A stretch of 64,000 bases of DNA from positions 63,092,410 through 63,156,409 of the forward strand of contig NC_089495.1 of assembly GCF_036850765.1 (NCBI RefSeq). Direction: 5' to 3'. The translations under genes were made by a program, and so were the position numbers. This document shows, piece by piece, positions 55,535 to 64,000 of the stretch. The number at the start of each line of letters is the position of its first letter. Position 1 is the stretch's first letter. This DNA comes from Saccopteryx bilineata. Lineage: Eukaryota > Chordata > Mammalia > Chiroptera > Emballonuridae. The notes beneath the pieces were generated by a model that saw only the letters and a list, made by a program, of their open reading frames with translations, did no database searches and was not told where the DNA came from.

Positions 55535-58220
55535 AGACAAGAGAGCTGTTCTCTTTTAGCTTTATAAAATAACTTTTAATTTGAAATGAAATAAAATTAT
55601 TCCTTTATAACTTATGTTTATTCATCATCACAATAACTTATTTTTCCTCAGTGACCAATAATCTACCCCCCCCCCATTTTTTCTGGAAAGATTTCATGGG
55701 GGGAAAAAAGAAGCTGAACCTCTATGTAAATATAGTCTCTGTGTAGTTCTTTAGTTTTTATTTAATAGAAGGGCAGAACAAGCAATCTTTGTGACTACTC
55801 AGAATGTTATTTATTTTTCTTTCTCTTTTAGAACTTAGCTGCATCATTACTACTCCATATCAGTGACTGAATCATATATCTTTTTTGCTTCTCATAATAT
55901 CTGCTATAGTACAGTGGCAAATGTAAGCCTCTATTAATTACTTATTCCTTTGAATATTGTAATTTAGAACTAGAAATCCTTGTGATTTTATGCTATATTT
56001 TATTCACTGGGAGAATTTAAATACTTAGGCAAACTGATATTGGAGGTAATGAAGATGAGGTAGTTTGGTCCTAAAAAGTGTCATTATTTAATTCAGAAGA
56101 TCTAAGAAGAATCTCTTAAGTTGATGAATTCATATTTATTTTCTAAATTAAATATTTTTAAGACAATCTCCTTGCTTTAGTTATATCTATAGTATATCAT
56201 TTATGTCTACCTCTTGATATCAATCAATCAATCAACTAATCATCTATTCATCTTTTACACATATAATCAAAACAGATCTTCCTTGTACTGAAGTAGATGG
56301 AGAGATGACACAATCAGAATCTGTATATGAAAAAAAAACACATTTTAATTCAAGGAAAAAAAAACACCAGTACATTCTTTGTTATTTACAACAATCAGGA
56401 TTTTCACTAGAGAATGCCAAGCTGTAAATTTCACATTTGACTGAGTAGAAATTAAATTAAGATCTTGGAATAAAAATAATCTGAGCAACATTAAACAGGG
56501 AAGTATCCTATGTATTATAAAAATCAGGGAAGACCAAGAGTCTAGCCTTTGGCTTTTTTGACAGAGAGTCACAATCTTTGGAAATTTACATAGCTTCTGT
56601 ACTCAGTAAAATAGTATAGTCACTTGTGAAATGAAGAAATGATACACTTCCTTCATGTATACTATGAACAATCTTGAGTTATAAGAATTAAAAAACTTGA
56701 ATTTCATCATGTGTTTTGAGTTGAACGTTTAAGCTATTTCTCTCCTTAAGGATAATATCTTAAGAAATATTTTAAACTGTATTTACTAGATAAAGAAAAG
56801 TAACTTATTTTTGTTACAGAAGAAAAAATACCCTTATTTTAATGACAAAAGTTTTACTCTGGTATTATCCAAACACACTTTGTATGCAAAGATATTCAGA
56901 AAACCTACGTGCAGTACAGATTACCATGAATTAGTAGAATTGAAAGAAGAAAGACATTGATTTGATGCTTGCAAAATGCAATGGGTTTATAGGAACTAAG
57001 CAATTTGATATTTATGCTTATATGGTCTCTGTGCCTCGTAATTCTAAGCAGATATTCCATTATTATTATATAACAACGACACATAATTTCCTTTTTTATT
57101 GTGATGATTTTGGCTTTTCAATAGAATTAAAATGTTGAGAATACTTTTTTTTATAGTAGTAACAAAATAAAACCAGTACACATTGAGGTAGAATATTTTA
57201 ATTTGCAAGCACTGCATGATAAATCACAAGTCAACCTGTTTAGATTTTTTTTCTATTATTACATTAGAAGTATAAGTCACAACTGCCTAAAATCAGTAAT
57301 AGATTGGAAGATTATGAACAGAAAAATGTGCAGAACAAAATTATGGTTTACTTATTTTGTTAAGCTTACAATAAAAATACAAAGTTGACAGAAAACCCCT
57401 GGATACAAGATAAAAAGACTATGTTCTTTCTGTTAATACCTAGTTTTGCTTTGTCCATTTCATTTTTTGTTTTAGTTAGTGAAAATTCAGTTTTGAAATG
57501 TCACCTGGTTTTTGCATTCTGATGCAAGTCTTGCCCAAACAGTGACTAAAATATATATGAAGATAAAAACAGATGAACTTGTACAATATTGAAATTAAGT
57601 ATGGTAATTAACTTGTTGTCAAATTTGGAAGAAATGTTTTTTACTTTCCAGCATGAGGCACCTGCATTGGTATATGATGTAGTTTTCTCTGCCACAACAT
57701 ACAGGGTGACTAAAAAAATCCAAATACTAATTCCTAATTCATATTATATCAACAATTAAGAGATATAAAGACAATACTGAATTGACCATTGTTATGCTAG
57801 TCTTTCTCTTCATGAATTTTACATTTTTTCATATACAGAAATATCCCTTAACTACTTTTTTTATTTTCTACATATCCCAAATTGACATGTATCAGAAAGA
57901 CAAATTTTTATTTCAAAATACATGATGACTACGTAGAATACTTATAGAGACAGAAATAATATTATTTCCAGGGCAGATTTCATATTGTAGCTTTTTATTT
58001 CATGATATATTTAGAGTTTACAGCTCAGGATGTCAGAGAATGTACAAATGCCTTCTCGGACCCAATATAAGATATTTTGTTTGAAACTAGGAACTGATAT
58101 AGGAACAAAATGCATCAACCAACTTAACTTGCAACTTTATATCTTCTAAAAGAGTTTATCTAGCAGCTAAAGACACAAAGGTAAGAGTAAAAAAGATTGT
58201 ACTGTTATTAATTAATAAAC
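55535..58220. other. Unassigned AT-rich DNA
   Basis: 2.7 kb without a supported gene or classified repeat. Short (TCAA)n at 56220-56236. Open frames here are short and featureless. Confidence 0.5.
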
Positions 58221-58224
58221 AAGT

Positions 58225-58323
58225 GCACCCTGGCTGGTTGGCTCAGCAATAGAGCATTGGCTCGGCATGTGAAAGTCAGAGTTCGATTCCCAGTCAGGGC
58301 ATACAGGAGAAGTGACCATGGGA
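58225..58323 (+). repeat. GGCCAGGGC-type SINE, head only
   Basis: CACCCTGGCTGGTTGGCTCAG, GAGTTCGATTCCCAGTCAGGG and CATACAGGAGAAGTGACCATGG are the first ~100 bp of the SINE; the body and A-tail are missing, so it is 3'-truncated or deleted. Confidence 0.8.
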
Positions 58324-58383
58324 ACCAACCATAAAAATGCCACTATTTATATAGTACTGTTCCTTTTTAAGCTTAAAAAAAGA

Positions 58384-59280
58384 AAAATGAGGTAGAAGAA
58401 TGGAATACCACCAAATAAAAACAGCTGATAGAAAACAAAAGAGAAAAACCAAATGAGACACAGAGCTACACAAAATGGCTACAGAAAATCCTCACATGTC
58501 AATAATTACACTAATTGTAAGTGGATTGAACTCACCAATAAAGAGGCACAGAGTAGCAGATTAAATCAAACAGCAATATGTTACATTCAAGAGACACATC
58601 TATCCTGCAAATACAAAGTAGACTCAAAGTGAAAGGTTGGAAAACAATTCTTCAGGCAAATAATACCAAAGAAAAGCAGGTGTAGCCATATTCATATTTG
58701 ACAATACTGACTTCAAGACAACAAAAGTAACCAGAGGTAAAATGGACATTTTATAATGATAAAGAGAACATCATATCAAGAAGACATAACACTTCTTAAT
58801 ATATATGCACCAATCGAGAGAGCACCAAAATATATAAGACATCTACTAACTGATCTAAAAATGAAACAGACAAAAACACATTCATACTTTGAGATCTCAA
58901 CACACCATTGACAGTCTAGAATAATCATCCAAACAGAAAATCAATAAAGAAATATTGGCCTTAAATGACACACTAGACCAAATGGAAATAATAGACATTT
59001 AGAAGACATTTGATTCCAGAGCCTCAGAGTATAAATATTTTTCCTGTATATGGAACATTTTAAAGAATAGACCATATGTTGGGCCACAAAACTTACATTA
59101 ACAAATTCAGGAAGATTAAAATTATACCAAGCATATTCTCTGACCATAAGGCTTTAAAATTAGAATTCAACTGCAGAAAGAAGTAAAGAAACCAACAAAA
59201 ATGTGAAAATTAAACAACATACTTCTAAAAAATGACAGGATCAAAGAAGAAATAAAAGCAGAAATGAAAAATATATACAA
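58384..59280 (+). mobile_element. Old LINE-1 (L1-E), first piece
   Basis: It begins in the ORF1-ORF2 spacer (GGAATACCACCAAATAAAAACAG, comparable to 22035 of L1-A) and runs through the ORF2 endonuclease region with many stops and indels. It continues at 61263 after the insertion of L1-D. It is clearly the oldest LINE-1 of the cluster. Confidence 0.88.
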
Positions 59281-59383
59281 TTTTCAGTTTTTTGAGGAAC
59301 CAACATACTTTTTTCCATAATGGTTGTACTACTTTACATTTCCACCAATAGTGTATGAGGGTTCCTTTTTCTCCACAACCTCT

Positions 59384-60700
59384 CTAACATTTGCTATTAC
59401 CTGTCTTGTAAATAATAGCTAATCTAACAGGTGTGAGGTGGTATCTCATTGCAGTTTCGATTTGCATTTCTCTAATAACTAAAGAAGATGAGCATCTTTT
59501 CATATATCTGTTGGCCATTTGTATTTCTTCCTGGGAGAAGTGTCTGTTCATGTCCTCTTCCCATTTTTTTATTGGATTGTTTGTTTGTTTGTTGTTGAGT
59601 TTTATGAGTTCTTTGTAAATTTTGGATATTAGGCCCTTATCTGAGCTGTCGTTTGAAAATATCATTTCCCATTTAGTTGGCTTTCTGTTTATTTTGTTAT
59701 CAGTTTCTCTTGCTGAGCAAAAACTTCTTAGTCTGATGTAGTCCCATTCATTAATTTTTGCCTTCACTTCTCTTGCCTTTGGAGTCAAGTTCATAAAATG
59801 CTCTTTAAAACCCAGGTCCATGCGTTGAGTACCTATGTCTTCTTCTATGTACTTAATTGTTTCAGGTCTTATGTTTAGATCTTTGATCCATTTTGAGTTA
59901 ATTTTAGTACAAGGGGACAAACTGTAGGCCAGTTTCATTCTTTTGCATGTGGCTTTCCAGTTTTGCCAGCACCATTTATTGAAGAGGCTTTCTTTTCTCC
60001 ATTGTGTGTTCTTGGCCCCTTTATCAAAAATTATTTGACTATATATATGTGGTTTTATTCCTGAACTTTCTATTTTGTTCCATTGGTCTGAGTATCTATT
60101 TTTCTGCCAATACCATGCTGTTTTGATTGTCGTGGCCTTATAATAGAGTTTGAAGTCAGGTATTGTAATGCCCCCAGCTTCATTCTTTTTCTTTAGGATT
60201 GCTTTGCCTATTTGGGGTTTTTTATATTTCCATATAAATCTGATGATTTTTTGCTCTATTTCTTTAAAAAATGTCATTGGAATTTTGATGGGAATTGCAT
60301 TAAATTTGTATATTGCCTTGGGTAATATAGCCATCTTGATTATATTTATTCTTCCTAACCAAGAACAAGGTATATTCTTCCATCTCATTATATCATTTTC
60401 AATTTCCCTTAACAATGGTTTATAGTTTTCATTATATAATTCCTTTACATTCTTTGTTATGTTTATTCCTAAGTATTTTATTTTTTTTGTTGCAAACATG
60501 AAGGGGATTATTCTTTTGAGTTCATTCTCAATTGTTTCATTGTTGGCATATAGAAAGGCTATTGACTTCTGTATGTTAATTTTGTATCCTGTGACCTTAC
60601 TGTATTCGCTTATTTTTTCTAGTAGTCTTTTTGTGGATTCTTTGGGGTTTTCGATGTACAGGATCATATCATCTGCAAAAAGTGATACCTTTACTTCTTC
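59384..60700 (-). pseudogene. L1-D ORF2 fragment, inverted part
   Basis: A 427-codon open frame without internal stops (59384-60667, extending upstream through FADD to 60700). It carries the FADDMILY motif with the last catalytic aspartates of reverse transcriptase, [20 protein letters not shown], and the end of the RT domain. The long uninterrupted frame points to a fairly recent insertion. The N-terminal endonuclease and the first catalytic aspartate are absent. Confidence 0.93.
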
Positions 60701-60703
60701 TTA

Positions 60704-61003
60704 CTGGGTATATACCCCTAAAACTCAGAAACATTGATATGTAAAGACACATGCAGCCCCATGTTCATTGCAGCATTGCTCACAGTGGCCAGGACATGGA
60801 AACAAACAAAAAGCCCGTCAATAGATGACTGGATAAAGAAGATGTGGCACATATACACTATGGAATACTACTCAGTCATAAGAAATGATGACATCGGATC
60901 ATTTACAGCAAAATGGTGGGATCTTGATAACATGATACGAAGTGAAATAAGTAAATCAGAAAAAAACAGAAACTGCATTATTCCATACATAGGTGGGACA
61001 TAA
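60704..61003 (+). pseudogene. L1-D ORF2 C-terminal end
   Basis: The last ~90 codons of ORF2 (blocks [50 protein letters not shown]), ending at the normal stop. The 3'UTR follows, with a G-rich tract at 61040-61085. Confidence 0.93.
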
Positions 61004-61244
61004 AAGTGAAACTAAGAGGCATTGATAAGAGTGTGGTGGTTACAGGGGGAGGGGGAAAGGGAGAGGGAAAGGGGGAGGAAGAGGGTCACAAAGAAAACTA
61101 GATAGAAGGTGACAGAGGACAATCTGACTTTGGGTGATGGGTATGCAACATAATTGAATGACAAGATAACCTGGACTTGTTATCTTTGAATATATGTATC
61201 CTAATTTATTGATGTTGCCCCATTAAAAAAATAAAATTATTAAA

Positions 61245-61270
61245 TATATATATATATATATATATATATA
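61245..61270. repeat. (TA)n at the L1-D 3' junction
   Basis: TA expansion at the boundary between the L1-D A-rich tail and the duplicated target. Confidence 0.85.
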
Positions 61271-62904
61271 CAAACAAGAATGACAACAGAACATATCAAA
61301 ATTTCTAAGAGCAGCAAAAGCAGTATTAAGAGAAAAGTTTATATTTTACAAGGTTGTATCAAGGAACAAGAGAGAGTCCAAGTAAACAACTTAACATCAC
61401 ATTTTAAGTAACTAGAAGAAAAAGAACAAAGACAACCTGGAATTAACAAAAGAAAAAAATAATAAAAATTAGAGCGGAATAAATGGAATAGAGAACAACA
61501 ACAACAACAAAACCCAAAGAAAATTAATAAAACAAAGAACTGGTTCTTTGAAAAAAATCAATAAAATTGACAAAACCTTGGCTAGACTCACTAAGGAAAA
61601 AAGAAAAAGGACTCATATAAACAAAATCCAAAATTACCACAGATATCATAATAAAGAAAAGATCATTGTAGAATATGATGAAAAAATCTCTGCCATCAAA
61701 TTTAACAATCTAGAAGAAATGGATAAATTTCTAAAACTATACAATCTTGCAAGGTTGAGTCACGAAGAAATGGAAAGCCCAAATCAACTCATAAGCAAGG
61801 AGGAAATAGAAATAACTATCAAAAACCTTCCCCCAAAATGAAAGTCCAGTACCAGATAGCTACACTGGTGAATACTATCAAACATTCATAGAAAATTTGG
61901 TGTCTATCTTTCTCAATGTCTTATGAGAAATTGAAGAAGAAGTAATATTTCTTAATATATTTTATGAGGCCAACATAATATTCATACCAAAAACCTATTA
62001 ATAACAATGCAAAAAAACAAAACAAAACCCAAAACAAAAAAAAAACTACAGACCAATATCTCTATTGAATACAGATGTAAAAATCCTAAACAAAATAATA
62101 GCAAATTGAATATAACCACACATTAAAAAAATAATACATCACGATCTACTGTGATTCATTTCAGGAGTACAAGAATGGTTCAACATAACTAAATCAATTA
62201 ACATAATACACAATATCAACAAAACAAAGAATAAGAATCATATGACCCTATCAATAGCTGCAGAGAAAGCATTTGATAAAATGCTTTTATGTATTAAACA
62301 CTCAATAAAATGGGTATAGAAGGAAAATACTTCAACATAATACAAGCCATATGTGACAAACCATTGGCTAATATCAAACTAAATATTAAAAAAACTGAAA
62401 GCTTTTCCTCTAAAATTAGAAAAAAGACAAGGTGCCCACTCTCTCAATTCTTATTCAATAAAGTGCTGGAACTTTAATCCAGAGCAAACAGACAAGAGAA
62501 AGAAATAAAAAACATTCATATCAGAAAAGAAGTAATGGTTTCACATTTTGCAGATGACATGATCTTGTATATAAAAACCCCCAAAGTCTCCACAGAAAGA
62601 TTATTAAAAACAATAAACCAATACAGTAAGGTCACTGGATAAAAATACAATATACAGAAGTCTATTGCTTTCATATATGTTAATAATGAACCTTCAGAAA
62701 ATGAACTGAAAAAAATAATCCCTTTTAAAGTTACAACAACAACAAAAAATAAAATACCTAGGAATAAAATTTAACAAAGAATATAAAGGATCTATATATT
62801 AAAAACTACAAAACATTATTAAAGGAAACTGAAAAAGACACAATGAAATAGGAAAATATTCCATGTTCATGATAAGGAAAGATAAAATAGTTAAAATGGT
62901 CATA
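61263..62904 (+). mobile_element. Old LINE-1 (L1-E), second piece
   Basis: Continues the ORF2 of 58384-59280: a degraded endonuclease-RT linker (61548-61841 encodes [27 protein letters not shown]), then the RT region with stops, including a TTTGCAGATGAC (FADD) at about 62548. It is interrupted by L1-F at 62905. Confidence 0.88.
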
Positions 62905-63286
62905 CTACTTAGCCATAAGAAATGATGACATCGGATCATTTACAATAACATGGATAGACCTTGATAACATTATACGGAGTGAAATAAGTAAATCAGAAAA
63001 AACTAAGAACTATATGAACCTATACATAGATGGGGCATAAAAATGAGACTCAGAGACATGGACAAGAATGTGATGGTAACAGGGGGGGGCGAGAAAGGAG
63101 AGAGAGAGGGTGGGGGGGAAGGGAGTGGCACAAAGAAAACCAGATAGAAGGTGATGAAAGACAATTTGACTTTGGGTGAGTGGTATACAACATAATCAAA
63201 TGTCAAAATAATCTGGAGATGTTTTCTCAAAACATATATACCCTGATTTATCAATGTCACTGCATTGAAATTAATAAAAATAAGAA
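62905..63286 (+). mobile_element. L1-F: short 5'-truncated LINE-1 3' end with TSD
   Basis: About 380 bp: the last codons of ORF2 (SHKKxxDIGSF-type region), the 3'UTR with a G-rich tract (63075-63128) and a TTAATAAAAATAAG tail. The exact 12-bp TSD AAAATGGTCATA is at 62893-62904 and 63287-63298. Sequence similarity is to the old L1 at 17569 (ITWIDLDNI type). Confidence 0.92.
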
Positions 63287-63298
63287 AAAATGGTCATA

Positions 63299-64000
63299 TT
63301 ACCTAATAAATATACAAATTTAATGCAATTCCCATAAAAATTCCATTGTTGTTTTTTAAATAAATTGAACAAAAAATCACCAGGTTTGTATAGAACCATA
63401 AAAGACCCTGAATAGCCAAAACAATCTTGAGAAAAAAGAACAAATCTGGCTGTATTACAATATATGACTTCAAATTATACTTTAGAGTAATGATAAACAA
63501 AACAGCTTGGTATGGGCAGAAAAATAGACACATAGATCAATGAAACAGAATTGAGAACACAGAAATAAAATCATATATATCATATATGGACAAATCATCT
63601 TTGACTAAGGAGTCAAAAACACACAATGAAGAAAAGGTAGCCTCTTTGATAAATGGTGCTGAATAAATTGTAAAGCCACATGCAAAAGAATGAAACTTAA
63701 CTATCGATTGTACCCCTGCAGAAAAATTTATTCAAAATGAATCAAAGACCTAAATATAAGATCTGAAACAATAAGTTAAATATGAGAAAACATAAGTACT
63801 AAACTCATCAACCTAGGCTATAGAGAACAATTTATAAATTTGACCCCAAAGGCCAGGAAAGTAAAGGCAAAAGTAACTGAATGGGACTACATCAAACTAA
63901 GAAACTTCTGCACAGCAAAAGAAACTAATAACAAAACAAAAAGCTAACTAAATGGGAGATATTTACAAACAACAGCTCCAATAAGGGGTTAATATCCAAA
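63299..64000 (+). mobile_element. Old LINE-1 (L1-E), third piece, running off the window
   Basis: Degraded ORF2 resumes with TTACCTAATAAATATACAAATTTAATGC (comparable to 24571 of L1-A) and continues through KWC-type and EWDYIKL-type blocks to the window edge. Many stops. Confidence 0.88.

Larger units (their letters stand above)
59281..61262. mobile_element. L1-D: LINE-1 with 5' inversion, inserted in L1-E
   Basis: 59281-60703 holds ORF2 sequence on the minus strand, from [16 protein letters not shown] (near 60690) to a GGTTCCTCAAAAAACTGAAAA segment at the left edge. At 60703/60704 the orientation switches and 60704-61245 carries, on the plus strand, the remainder of ORF2 from about LGIYP to the stop, the 3'UTR with G-rich tract and the A-tail. 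The two parts are adjacent in ORF2, the twin-priming signature. The flanking ATATATACAA at about 59271-59280 and a (TA)n-expanded version at 61245-61273 represent the TSD. Confidence 0.9.

Overview
This window looks like a gene-poor, AT-rich stretch of a mammalian nuclear genome, most likely a bat. The evidence is the repeat content: several families of tRNA-derived SINEs with a GGCCAGGGC-type head, LINE-1 elements, endogenous retroviral LTRs, processed pseudogenes, and DNA transposons of the mariner and hAT/SPIN types that are unusually abundant in bats. The SINE types remind me of emballonurid (sac-winged) bats, but that is recollection, not a search. I see no intact host protein-coding gene, no functional RNA gene, no CRISPR array and no bacterial-style operon.

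Layout. 1-5,160: a partial retroviral LTR, one SINE, an RPL10A processed pseudogene, an unassigned stretch, a second LTR and an old MaLR-like LTR. 5,160-14,160: mostly unassigned AT-rich DNA with three SINEs. 14,160-17,080: an LGALS1 (galectin-1) processed pseudogene, then a SINE split by a 1.7-kb SPIN-like hAT element full of long palindromes. 17,570-26,760: an old LINE-1 with a 5' inversion, split by a nearly full-length 7.8-kb LINE-1 (L1-A) with a clear 16-bp target-site duplication (TSD). 26,760-34,890: ancient LINE debris, a possible unidentified retropseudogene, an antisense LTR, several SINEs and an internally deleted mariner carrying a young SINE. 36,728-39,590: a small endogenous retrovirus (LTR, tRNA-Ser-like primer site, short internal region, polypurine tract, LTR), then a different LTR. 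40,761-42,424: a 5'-truncated LINE-1. 42,700-45,256: a deleted provirus keeping an RNase H fragment, inserted in another LTR-like repeat. 45,257-50,670: mostly unassigned, with a MITE, another LTR and two SINEs. 50,689-54,391: an antisense LINE-1 with a complete 5' end but cut off just before ORF2, with a TSD. 58,384-64,000: an old LINE-1 interrupted by two later LINE-1 insertions, one of them inverted.

Nothing here works together as a pathway. The window is a layered record of retrotransposition whose relative ages can be read from the nesting. The most notable items are the palindromic SPIN-like element, the ORF1-only LINE-1 copy without a poly(A) tail, a frameshift in ORF1 shared by both LINE-1 copies that carry ORF1, tandem ~240-bp promoter monomers in the LINE-1 5'UTR, and a mariner deletion derivative whose reading frame stays open. 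Family names given without a search (SPIN, MaLR, class III ERV) are recognitions from sequence motifs.
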